Position numbers and translations under genes: made by a program. Shown piece after piece: positions 36,650 to 47,509 of a DNA stretch of 64,000 nt. A model generated the notes under the pieces. That model was not told the DNA's origin, did not search any database, and was given only the letters and a program-made list of their open reading frames with translations. Every line of letters starts with the position of its first letter. Position 1 is the stretch's first letter. The stretch is from Rhyacichthys aspro (Eukaryota; Chordata; Actinopteri; Gobiiformes; Rhyacichthyidae): positions 6,033,640-6,097,639 of the forward strand of contig CM072152.1 of the NCBI GenBank assembly GCA_036850595.1, written 5' to 3'.

Positions 36650-39590
36650 ATTTGAACCAGTGTGACTGTCCAAAATTGAGTTTGTCATAAAGGAATCGAC
36701 TTTGGTACACTCCTTTGGCATGTCAAAGTGAACAAAAATGACATAAGCCGTATACATGCAGCAGTATTCCAGCAATGAACCGCATTATCCAAGTGTGTTA
36801 GTCTGATTTTGAGAAATGTAAACGACTTCAATCGGTGTTACACGGCAGTTTAAAACTCTGATCATAATTGGACAATACCTCTACCTTCATGTAAACGTGC
36901 TGACTGCCGAGCCAAGTGCATTCCGCTGCAGTGATGGGAACACAATGTAACCAGTACCTCCACATTGACTGTCTTTAAAGGGCCCATTCACATTACCTGA
37001 TAACACATATACTCATTCCCACCTGATAACCTAAACAGCCCGATTGTCCATAGATTAATGACTTGTCTCCAGCTAATGTATTTTTATCACAAGGTCATGA
37101 GTGATGTATTATCAGTTAATGAGAAATACAAAATTGTGTGGGGAGAAGGTAAACACGCAGTGAGAGACACTCATTTGACCTTTCACAAGGGTTTTTTTAT
37201 TCCGGCGTTCGGTGAGTTGTCCTGCAGTGATAAGAATAATGGTTTTGGCGCCGCGGCCCGGGGAGAGCGACCTCCCATTCGCTCCCGGTAGATAGTTGAG
37301 CCCGAGACGTCCGGCCTCTCCAATTGTGCTGCCTACTTCTGCAGCAGACAATGAGGCCCACTCCAGGGACAGGCGTATACGCTGGCATTAAGGAGCCATC
37401 ACTTCTCTGTGATAACTGCCACTAGGGGATGGATAGGAAGACAGAATGATAGAGCGAAAGAGAGACTCGTGTTAAATATTTAATAAGAGGAAAATGTTTG
37501 GTCGGCCTCACAGACCAAATCACAGAGGATTTGAGTGCAGCTTTTGTCTGGTATTTAAAGATATGTTGGATTACAGACTGTGAGAATTGGTGCTATTTTA
37601 CATTTACATCATTTTCTTATTTGTATTTGTTTGATTTCTTATTATAACATTTTTTGTATATTTTATTTTTGTTTAATAAATGTCTCAAGAAAATAAATAC
37701 ATAATTTTTGGATTTATAATGATTAAATTATTATTATTATTTATTGTTAGATATATTTGTACCTTTTTAAATTTTAAGTTGACAGATTTTTTTATTATTT
37801 GTTAATTTGTGTGGGGTTTTTTTTATTATTAGTTTAATTATTATTTTCAAATCTGCATGTTTTCAAATTTCCCATAATTTTTTCTTAGTTCTTCCCTTTA
37901 AGCCCAGTGACCTCTGATTTGCCAGTAGCTGTTGGTCTTCAGGAGGAAGAACCTCCATCAGGCTGCAGCTTTGGCTTTTGGCCTGTATAGGCTATTTAAT
38001 TCAACAAATACTGATAACTTACAAATGTAAAGTAATAAACTGGAAAGGCAGCTATTTTATATTCGATAAAACTTTGGTATAGTTAGGAATCTATAACCAG
38101 GTTGAACCATAAATGAAATGTGTCACTGTTATATTGTTTATATGATATATTGTGTTACCCTAAATGCACTAAACACTTACTGTCAGCCTAGTACACATTT
38201 TTTTTTTATCTGGAGTGTGCTTTTCTATACTGCTACTAGATCCAACTTAAAAATTTGGATTTTTGTGTCATTTTAACACAGTATGAGTCCATAGTCCACC
38301 GATAACTCTCATCAAGTCACGTTAGCCACTTGAGGCACTGAATGACACCGAAAGGGCCCCACAGTCCTTGTCCGTGTGATCTGAGCATTTACACAGTGTT
38401 AGGCAGCAGTGGGAGACCGAGCGCTCTGAAGTGAAAAATGTTAGGTGCAAATGTATTAGTGGTGTTTCTAATTGATTTTTCCCGAACAGGGCAGGGTGAC
38501 TTCAAAGCCAATAGCTGTCAAAAGAAACAGAGGCTAACACTTTTAATTCAGTAGCAAATTGAAAGTCAAAATGGAGATTGTGTAAAAGGTGCAATAACAA
38601 TAAAACATTCAGACTGCAGTGAGTCTGAATGTGGCTCTTAAAAATCAATACTTCACTGCCAGTGTACAGTAGATACCTTTGTATTATATTGCAACGCATA
38701 TAAATGTTATAAAAATATTGCAGACAGGGACAATATGTTCCATACATGATCCTCTGGAGCATTGCAGGAAAAGTTTGCACAATATTTTTTTAAATTTCAT
38801 TTTGTATAAGGCTTATTAAAATGTCTGTCCAGTTTATGGATGGCAAAGGGCTACAAGCTACAGGTCGAAGGTTGTTTAGGACTATGTTGTGCAGTACAAA
38901 ACTAGTACAGAGAAAACCCAGAGTCATACTCAGATTGTTTTAGGACTTCTGCTTTCTCATCATCAAGATTAACATATGCATCGCTAAAGCTGCAAACCTA
39001 CACTAGGCATAGCCATTACACAAATGCATTTTAGGTAAAGTCAAACACATATGTGGCCTGAACGTAAGCCTTTGTGTAACCATAGCACTGCAGCTGTGTC
39101 ACTCAATTCCACACATAAACATCATTTTATTCCCTCATATACATTATTTTTATGTGGCTTGTTTATTTATGGCGAACAAGTACGGATTACTCCTGACTCA
39201 TGTTTAGATAAACAGTGATCATTCAACTTTTTGTAGCGTTGGCAGTAAATGTAATGGGGTTTTTTAGGACCTTAGCAGAAGGCATCGATTCGTGTTTTGA
39301 CTTTAACACTGCCTTCCGGTTAAATGCTTATTGCTGGAGAAGCAATTATGTTCATAATGACAACATCAGCAGTCGGCTCACAGCAATCTGTCCCAGTAGC
39401 CACGCACAGCACTTTAGATGAACATCCCAACATAGCCTCTATGCAAGAGAGACCTCTGGGGGACATAAGCCTGCACACTGTGGATTGGAAATGTAATTTT
39501 AAAGAGGCTATATGGAATATGTGTACTTAAATATTCCTTACAGAATTTAGAAAAACAGTTGTGATGAAAGGCCCAGAATAGCTGTTAAAT
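36650..39590. other. intron; CpG cluster near 37.25 kb, AT-rich 37.6-37.9 kb
   Basis: 37240-37325 has GGCGCCGCGGCCCGGGGAG and further CpGs. 37570-37890 is very AT-rich with poly-T runs. No gene or repeat was identified. Confidence 0.45.
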
Positions 39591-39659
39591 ACCCAGCTGC
39601 CCTCAGTCCAGCAGAAAATAGCCCTTTTTTAAAAGATTGCTTTTTTGCTTTTGTTGATA

Positions 39660-39772
39660 GTTTCACAGAAGCTTGACAGAAAATGAGGTGAAAGAGACTG
39701 GGGCAAATGACCTGACTGAGATTTGAGCCCAGTGGTAGGCATGTGCTCTACCTGAGCTGCCAGGGGCCCCCC
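39660..39772 (-). mobile_element. tRNA-derived SINE, minus strand
   Basis: On the reverse strand: GGCAGCTCAGGTAGAGCA (A-box-like), GGGCTCAAATCTCAG (degraded B box) and CATTTGCCCC, then CTCTTTCACC. This is the same head-body layout as the SINEs at 31284 and 45398. Confidence 0.6.
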
Positions 39773-39774
39773 TG

Positions 39775-40148
39775 CTTTGTTGATTTACCATCACATGTTT
39801 TATAAAGGTTCTCACTCATTCAGGTGATAGGACATACTGCAGTGCACACTCTCATAGCACTGACTGCTAGAGCTGTTTTTCAGACAGGGGCATATTTTAC
39901 TGTCACAAAGTAGCGGTTAGAGTAATTATGAAAGACCACACTAACAAAAACGAATTTACGACCGAGATCAAGACCAGAATTTATGTAGACCTGAGTCAAG
40001 ACCAGCTGATTGTTACAGTCCAGTCCAGTTTTAGATCAAGTCTAAACTCAACTAAATGGGTGTTATATTAATAATGCCCTCAAACAAATGAGGGAGAGCA
40101 ACAATACTTGTTGCCATCAGGATTTCCCTTAAGCCAGTTATTTGTTGA

Positions 40149-40198
<50 letters not shown>

Positions 40199-42020
40199 TA
40201 CTGACCAATTTTCTAAAGTGTCCTAAAAAATTATGGTATTTCAAAAAATGTATTGTATTGTAAAGAAGAAGACAAAATCCTTGACAGTATGTTTTGTTTA
40301 CAAAACAGTTGTAGTACCTCTAGATTGAGTCATGAGCTGCTGCAGCCATCAGACCCAATCATTCATTTATTACAAGTTCAGCCTATTTGACTGTCTTGAT
40401 ATTGGTGTGAAAAGACATTTTTGTTTACGAAGAACTGTAAAACGTTGCATGTTGAATAATACTGGGTTAAATTCTGAGAAAGGTAACGACTTTCAGTCTG
40501 ACAAAACCACATGTAATCTCTTTAACAGCCTATTGAACTAAACTGATCACAAATTCAGCTAATACAGAACTCCTAGCCTTTTCCTGTCATTGGTGTGTGT
40601 GACCTCTGAGAGACTGTTGATCTGCTCCACTGCAGAGTTGTGTCCTTGTCTTGGGGCCAGGAGACTAATGGCTGACCCTGGCCTATCAGTTGGCCCCGGG
40701 GAGCATGGGAGTACAGGGACAGGATTAGAGGGGAATGGATGGTAGCAGTGGATAATGAAGGAGATCTGTCTTAAGTCTAATCATTGACTTTAGCCGACAT
40801 GATCTGGGCTGAGGAGTGAGCGGGAGTAGATAAGAGCCATGCTTCTTGTTGTGATTAGCACCTTTATCTTAGACTGAACATCCAATATGGAACCACTGTC
40901 AAAACCCTCATCTGACATTTTATCCAGTGAAAGCAAACACGCTATTTATTGATTTACAGTTTCAATGCACGAGAGCGGTCATTACCAAGTACACCTTTCA
41001 TCACAGTAAATGTGTGTAGTAGTGTTTGTTCTACTTTGCAGCCCTCATTCCCTTAAATGAGTCCATCAGGCATAACAGATATTCCTGTTTCTTTCTAAGT
41101 GTATATTTGTAATGCTAATTAAGGCAATTGTGCGGAATCAAATCAAGATGCTGAACACAGCAGCTAAACAATCACCAGGGAAGGCTGCAAACACTTTTAT
41201 GCTAATAACAAAAGTAAGAGGAAAGGATAGAGAGAGAAATATGAATAAGTTGGATAAGGACTAAGAGGGGAGGGGGCTGCCGGAGGCCCAACTCGGCGAG
41301 CTCGGCCAGAGATAAAGTGAGAGGATAAAAGGAATGGGGGGAGAAAATTAAAAGCTGATTACCTTGCGAGTGAGTCTCCACTTCCTCTAAGGACGGGGAG
41401 GAGAAGCCTGCTTGGAGTCTTTTAGTATTTATTAAGGCCGTTCTCGGGGGTAATCACGGCCCGCTAAAAATAACTAGCTAAGAGGTGTTGCAGTCATAAA
41501 CAGTGGACACAGCCCAAGCACTGCCTTATGTTGTGTAACTGGACTAACTGTAACTGTTTTATTATGACAGAATCGGAGATGGGTAGAGAAATTATATATC
41601 ATTATAAAAAACTCGAGAAGTAAAAGAAAAGGAATCATTTTTAAAACACCTCTCAACATTTCTGGACAAGGTGAATGTTGTTATTAACCTCATTATGGAC
41701 CCTCCAGGTTAATGTCTCTCGAGGGAAGCAGTGTGTTTTATGTATCCCGATGCCTCACCTCATCCTTTCTGTGGATTCTTTGTGCTGTAATTGGTCACAT
41801 TGACAGTGCTGAGACCAATCAGTGTCCATGTTTGAAATTTGCAGGTTCACACTCACTTTTAAACATTTATTGGATTTTTTTGCTAATTCACAAAAACATT
41901 TTCTCATTACTGACTCTAACATTTACCAATGCTTTTACCAAGCTTTATTTTTAATTGGCCAGGCTCTATGTGTGGCTGTTTCTTGGAATTATCCTGAATT
42001 CACTCGTAACAAAGAGCCTT
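39775..42020. other. intron, few features
   Basis: 39955-40060 has AAGACCAGA- and AGTCCAGTCC-type motifs of worn G/T-rich repeats. 41250-41470 is purine-rich with retained CpGs (CCCAACTCGGCGAGCTCGG) and may be regulatory. Nothing else was recognised. Confidence 0.45.
40150..40197. repeat. (GTT)n microsatellite
   Basis: About 15-16 uninterrupted GTT units, preceded by GTTGAT. Confidence 0.95.
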
Positions 42021-42029
42021 GAGGTGGCA

Positions 42030-42290
42030 CTAACCGATTTTCTTCCCATTTCACTTTGCTTCCCTTTTATCTATTTATATTTTTCTTTCTTTCGCTGTAA
42101 ACAGACATATTCAACACTTTCTTTGTTTTACTTCCTTATTGACAAGCTGTATGGACCAACGGGAGCTCTCTTTTGGGAGCTGTGATTGGCCAATGCTTCT
42201 GTTCTGGACTGAAAATTCTCATTTATTAAAATCCTTAAAAATAAAGTCTATTAGAATATGCTATCAGGTGATTAAACCCTTTTCTCACAT
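42030..42290. repeat. dispersed repeat, copy 2 (partner at about 19.4 kb)
   Basis: CACTTTGCTTCCCTTTTAT, TTACTTCCTTATTGACAAGC, TGATTGGCCAATGCTTC and CATTTATTAAAATCC follow the same order as in 19380-19690. This copy lacks the long poly-T insert. Confidence 0.5.
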
Positions 42291-42825
42291 GCATAAAAAA
42301 ATGACTTACTCCTTGTGTCAAGTAAATGTAACTAGCTCAGATAAAGAATAGCCATTATCCGAACCTGGACCTGTGCATTGTCCTACATGTGCCACTGGGA
42401 CAATGAAGTTCAAGCTGAAAAAAAGTCTCCTTCCTCTCCAGTAATGGGTTTTCATTACCGTCTTTGTCCGCTTGAGTAGAAGTCAAAGATATTTCCCAGA
42501 AGCGGCTTTCGTCCCCTGATCTTTGGCCCCAGTTTGCTCACATTTCCCCTTTTGTCGCACGGCCCAGCTGAGGTCCCGCTACTTCGCTCTGAGCTATGTG
42601 AAATGATTATATTGTAGTGGGAGATAACAGACAGTGTGTAGCCTTGAGGCATTCTCTTCGCTTCACCTCCTTAAAAAAAGATATTGCTGTGATAAAGCGC
42701 GGCTCCTTCTCTGCTCGCGCTAAATCGAAGGGGAAGCCTTGAAGGCAAGGTCTGGTGAGTGGGAGCTAGATGAAAGAAATAAAAGAAAGAATGGGCTGAT
42801 ATGTTTGTACACTCTTTCAAAAGGA

Positions 42826-43010
42826 ACATTTCTCATTACCATAAGACTCTGAGAGGGGCCACCAGCTCAATCGCTGAATTTTTTCCGCTTTTGTTTGCTG
42901 CCTCGATGCAGGGTTTTCCGCGGCGGGTGCATAGATTGGAAGCCAGATTTCACTGACTTGCTGTGCTCAGAAATTAGCGGGTAGAATCTGATGAGATAGT
43001 CGGCTAAGAG
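42826..43010 (+). repeat. duplicated intronic block, copy 1 (CpG-retaining)
   Basis: Shared with 43607-43780: ATAAGACTCTGAGA, GGGCCACCAGCTCA, TTTTGTTTGCT, ATTGGAAGCCAGATTTCACT, GACTTGCTGTGCTC and GGGTAGAAT. It contains CCGCGGCGGG and other CpGs. Adjacent DNA (42660-43170) is also CpG-retaining, so a regulatory element is plausible. Confidence 0.75.
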
Positions 43011-43606
43011 GCATGCCAGAAACGCAGGGATGGCGGGTGCTCATTAAAGTGAACAACAGATCAAAGCGGGCAAAGTTTATCCATTAAACAATTCTTTTTT
43101 ATGGCTTCATTGCATAGTCGTTTCAAGACGCAGAGCAAACGGCGGGTGTGGAAGTCAGAACCAACGGCTTTATCGACCGGAGAGTCTGCACTGGCATGTG
43201 GAAGACTAAAATGAAAAACACAATGACAATTATCCAGGCAAAATGACCTCAATGTAATCCTGTTAATCACAAGTCACACATTTGCACAATACGGTCTGGG
43301 TTTCCTCTTGCCGACTAATTGTCAGGCAATTTGTCTTGTAACTGCTGTGTTTCTAGACATTATCACAGTGTCAGATACTTGTTGAAACCATGGATATATT
43401 ACGCCTTTGATTTGATTTAAAGAGAGTGGGTGCATAAGACCAAAAAGGTTAATTTAGATGTTTTCCAGACCAATATTCAATAAATTGCACAACCATTTTA
43501 GAAGCTGTAGATGCCCTGTCATCTTTTTATACAGTGGTCTATGGGAAAATTCCTCTCTGGGCTGTATGGGATCTTTTAAGTGCAATGCTGCAACTGGCCA
43601 CTAGTG

Positions 43607-43780
43607 GAATTTCATATTACTATAAGACTCTGAGAAGGGCCACCAGCTCATTCTGTGATTTTTTTAAGCTTTTGTTTGCTTGTTTGATTTTTCCTGGTGG
43701 ATTGCATTGATTGGAAGCCAGATTTCACTGACTTGCTGTGCTCTGAAATTAGTGGGTAGAATGAGATTGTCCACTAAGAG
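43607..43780 (+). repeat. duplicated intronic block, copy 2 (CpG lost)
   Basis: Diverged copy of 42826-43010, 780 bases downstream. CpGs of copy 1 are replaced: AGCGGGTAG becomes AGTGGGTAG, GTCGGCTAAG becomes GTCCACTAAG. The copy is flanked by near-identical direct repeats, CTGCAACTGGCCACTAGTGG at 43588 and CTGCAACTGGCCACTGGTGG at 43797. Confidence 0.75.
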
Positions 43781-43904
43781 CTTAGATAGTGTAATCCTGC
43801 AACTGGCCACTGGTGGAATTGGTGTCGGGACAGATGGAACTGTCCTACATCCAGTAAGGCACATTTTTTAAATCGATATTAAGTGATTTTAACAAAGTAA
43901 ATCT

Positions 43905-44120
43905 AATAAAAAAAAAAAAAATTTTAAAAAAAAAAAAAAAATTTTTTAATAAAACCCAACCAAAACTTCAGGATAATCCATCTTACACTATAAACAACTC
44001 TTCTTCTCCCCAGCAACCTTTTTTAAAGGGTTCCAACCCCAAAAGGGAAATTTCCCCCCCCCCCCCCCCCGGGGGGCCCACCCCGGAACCCCCGGGGAAA
44101 TCGGTTTTTGAAAAAGAAAA
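43905..44120. other. homopolymer-run stretch, suspected sequence error
   Basis: Long A runs separated by short T runs (43910-43950), then a C run of about 18 followed by a G run, CCCACCCC, GGAACCCCCGGGG and AAAGAAAAG. Almost every base sits in a run. I know of no repeat with this character, and it looks like poor-quality consensus. Confidence 0.5.
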
Positions 44121-44124
44121 GAAA

Positions 44125-45160
44125 AAAACAATTTTTTGCCACAACATTTTTATTTTTTGTCCTCCCTTACTTGTACATTCGATTTTTAGATCATGTTTTC
44201 TTTGCAAATGTGATCAAAAAGAATACATGAGGTTTTATTAGTATTATTTAACTGGATTGAGTAAGAGAAAAAATTTGGAGGAAGTTTTGCTGCGACTTGA
44301 GCCTAATTTTGTAATATTGAACCATGAACAAAACTAGCCAAATTTCCATTGGTTTTCATGCTGTGTATTCCTTATTATGTAAATTCTATTCTACAATGAC
44401 AGTACACTGTATGAAAACCACACATTATATCACCCTTTTGCAGCATTACATCCCTCTGTGTAAATATGACACATACAGACAGAGATCACTTGTCATAAAA
44501 GCCGAACTGGAAATGTGTACCTATTACCGTATTTTGTGCTGTTTCTCAAAAAGGAGTCAATGGGGAGCCACACTCTATGACACAACGCCTCACTTCCCTG
44601 AAACTGAATTTCTCTCTGACACAAGCCCTGACAGCTCACACTTGAAAAAAAAAAAGCCCATGTCTAGACACACTGGAGCCCCCTAGCTGCAGCAGGTTGC
44701 ACTTAAAGACAAGTATACCTCTCCAAACAAAGCCCCACACACAGGAGTCTGCACACACTGATGGGCGGACAGAGGAGAGGCGCCTCTGGGCCGAGCACTG
44801 CTGGATTAATCACCCTGACGCCTGGCACCGCGATCTGTGACCTAGTCTTTTAATTGCATCCGCTCTGCTTTGCTCCCACTCTCCCTCTTTATCTTGGCCC
44901 GTTCACCTCTCATTCCTCAAGTCTCCTCGTGGAAGTGCCCATGAGAGGCGGCTAATGCACAGATAAAAGCCACGGCCGGGGATGGGCGGAAGTAACTCAT
45001 TACACGTACTTATGTCGGCGTGCTTGTGTAGCTGGTTTCTAGCCTGGCCGGTCATACCCATTCATTTGTCATCCCTGAGAAATGGGCTTGGAATCCCCTC
45101 TATTCACATCCGTTTCCATTTGGTTGAAATCCTGTTAAACCAAGCGTAACTGTTTTTTTG
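44125..45160. other. intron; CpG-retaining part at 44750-45010
   Basis: 44760-45000 has GGAGAGGCGCCTCTGGGCCG, GGCACCGCGATC and CACGGCCGGGGATGGGCGG. A candidate regulatory stretch; no gene. Confidence 0.4.
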
Positions 45161-45184
45161 AAAATTGGGTGAGGTTTCTTGGTT

Positions 45185-45315
45185 TTCTTGGGTCTTCTGA
45201 TTGGCTGTTTGTCTGTCTTTTGTGTCCAGAGGCAGTTTATTCTGCGTCTGTTGGTACCGCCCCCTGGAAATGCATTTTTAATCTACAGAAACCGGAGTAA
45301 TTCTTTGACTTTTTG
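45185..45315 (+). repeat. dispersed repeat, copy near 45.2 kb
   Basis: Has TGATTGGCTGTTTGTCTGTC, TTATTCTGCGTCTGTTGGTA, CCGCCCCCTGGAAATGC and GTAATTCTTTGA. Partners: 35590-35670 (same strand) and 47290-47400 (reverse strand). Confidence 0.5.
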
Positions 45316-45397
45316 AGTATGTTCAATTTAGCTATTTATCATTTTAAAGCAAAAACAAATTAGATATAATAGAAAAGTTAAAGGGCTAAAAAGAAAT

Positions 45398-45545
45398 TGC
45401 ACCTAGGTGGGTCTACTTGGCAGAGCTCATATCATATACCTGTAAGACCCGGGTTCAATTCCTGCTCACGTCATTGTCCCTTCTCTCTCTTTTACCCTGT
45501 TTCCTGTTTGTCTGCTATCCTTTTGAATAAAGGCAAAAAAAGAGA
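45398..45545 (+). mobile_element. tRNA-derived SINE with intact B box
   Basis: A-box-like TGGGTCTACTTGGCAGAGC, then a consensus-like B box GGGTTCAATTCC at 45451-45462. The tail is TCTCTCTTTTACCCTGTTTC followed by GAATAAAGGCAAAAAAAG. The AATAAAGGCAAAAA ending is one I know from a widespread percomorph SINE. Best preserved of the three family members here. Confidence 0.7.
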
Positions 45546-45559
45546 AAATTATACCAATT

Positions 45560-47280
45560 GATTGGCTTAACAACTCACCAGTCAAATTGACCCAGACAAA
45601 AACCTTCTATAAAAGTAACCACTTAAAACTTGAAAGCTAATCTCATTACCTTGCCACAGAAATCTGTTGAGAACCTTTTTGTAACTTCACTTCCTTGAGT
45701 TTCCTCAGAGACACCTGACAGCACATAATACATGGCTATGCTTGAACATGTTGAAGTCATAATGTGTATGCCTAGGATGACGTGTGAAGAAAAAGACCTA
45801 TCTGTGCAGAAATCTTCATAATCCATTGAAATGCCATGACAACCTTTGCAGCCCCACCGCGCGGCGTGTGGTTATTGTGCCTCTCCTGACAAACTGGTAG
45901 GCTTTAGGACCATTAGCGCTGAACGTAGTAGGACCTTCTTTTACAGCTGTAGAGGTGACAGGAAGGAAACAGTGGCGGGTGGCGGGAGGTGCGTGGGCGG
46001 TCACCGGCCGCTCAGATGTGACACTGAAGCAACAATGTGACAAGGTTTCATTGAGGCCTTAAGTGCAGCGGCAGGAGATAACAGCCGGGTGGTGTTTTTG
46101 TAAAAAAAAAAGAAAAAAAAGTGGAACATGAGCGGCGGAACATACAAATGTAGCCTGACAGCGGTGTCTCCACCCACGCTCACCTATGGGAATGGATGAC
46201 ACCCATAGCCGTTTATGCATCAGCTGTAATAGATTCATATGCAAAGAGCTCCCACTCCTCGTGTCCCCCCGCTCGGGCGCTCAGTTCAGCAGCGTTTTCC
46301 ATCTCACGCCCAAGCACACGCCGCGACAAACACTCCAGTCGCAGCGGCCTCCTTTTGTGCGAGTGAGCTGTCACCGGGAACTGTGTGGGCTTTTGTTTCG
46401 AGCACAGAGCTGCAGAGGCAAAGAAATCCATTCCCAACTGTCGTTAAAAAAAAAAAAAAAATACATCTTTTCAGTAAAGTCACAATATACCTGCAGTGTT
46501 AAAAACAGCAGCACGTAAATTGCATTAGTCATGAGCGTTCCTGTGGGGGCACGCTGGGCTGGATTTCACATAGGGTTGTGGATGAGGCGCCTTGGGGTGG
46601 ACTGCACACTCGCAAGAAGTTACTTAAGCTAATCACTACATTACTGAATAGATTTTATATCTTTGGTTGCCAATCACGGCTGTGCTGATGTAGTTACTCC
46701 AGCGCCCACTCAAAGGTGTAAACTTTTCTTTTGCCTTATGCCTCGTGGGTGGAAATAAACACTCCAGTGTCTGTAGTAGCTGTGCCAAGGTAAACTCTTT
46801 ATCCAATTTTTCTCAATTAATGTTATAGTGTCTACTAAAAGTTTTTAAATCATGTGCTGATTAGAAATATCAGAAGTCAAATCTGGCTCCATGAAAGCTT
46901 GGTCACTTTGATTTCTCATTTTTTCAGGTCTATAATGGCAGCCCACATAAGTGACAACTAACTCTGATCCAGCTCTACGTACAAAGATGCACTTTCAAAT
47001 CTAACAATAACAGTAATTCTGTATGGACCATTTCCAAGCCTGCAGTGTACTCCAACAAAGCTTCATGAAGTTCACCTACATTTAGCCTTTTAGCATACAC
47101 TAAGTAAACAGCAAAATTGAAATGACACTCAAAGATCCATTTTTATAAAGAGTATAATGCCCTTCAAAGGCATATTTAAGTATCTACAGCAATGGTAGCT
47201 CCCTTTCAGGCTCCATTCTGTGATATTGGTGGGGATTTCTCTCACCAATAACCCATCTTGGCCAGCCGTATGTGCCATTT
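45560..47280. other. intron; CpG-retaining block 45850-46420
   Basis: CpGs cluster at CACCGCGCGGCGTGTGG (45858), GGTCACCGGCCGCTC (45998), GTGTCCCCCCGCTCGGGCGC (46260) and ACGCCGCGACAAAC (46319). Poly-A runs lie at 46100-46121 and 46445-46461. Open frames here on both strands show no domain. Candidate regulatory region. Confidence 0.4.
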
Positions 47281-47289
47281 CTGCATAGG

Positions 47290-47500
47290 GACCAAATTAG
47301 TCTGGTCCCTCTCGGTTCAAGTTTCCAGTAGGTGCAACAAATAGACATACAGCCAATCAGAATTCATGGGGCAGTACCAACATTTGCAGGGACCACAAAT
47401 TTAAAAAAAATCATACAATCAATCAGAAAAAGAGAGCATCACATGTGCCCTATTTTGGCCCGTTCCATTTTAGATAAGCTGTTATGATTGGTCAGTTGTA
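47290..47500 (-). repeat. dispersed repeat, minus-strand copy
   Basis: TCTGGTCCCTCTCGG starts the segment, as at 35380. The reverse complement carries GGTACTGCCCCATGAATTCT and GATTGGCTGTATGTCTAT, matching the 45.2-kb copy in order. Probably an old MITE. Confidence 0.5.
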
Positions 47501-47509
47501 TTGAACTTA

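Noticed and set aside
36386..36775. 129-codon reverse-strand open frame
   Set aside because: It runs antisense through a SINE and unrelated flanks, so it is not a gene.
45451..45462. Perfect tRNA B box
   Set aside because: No cloverleaf follows. It is the head of a SINE, not a tRNA gene.
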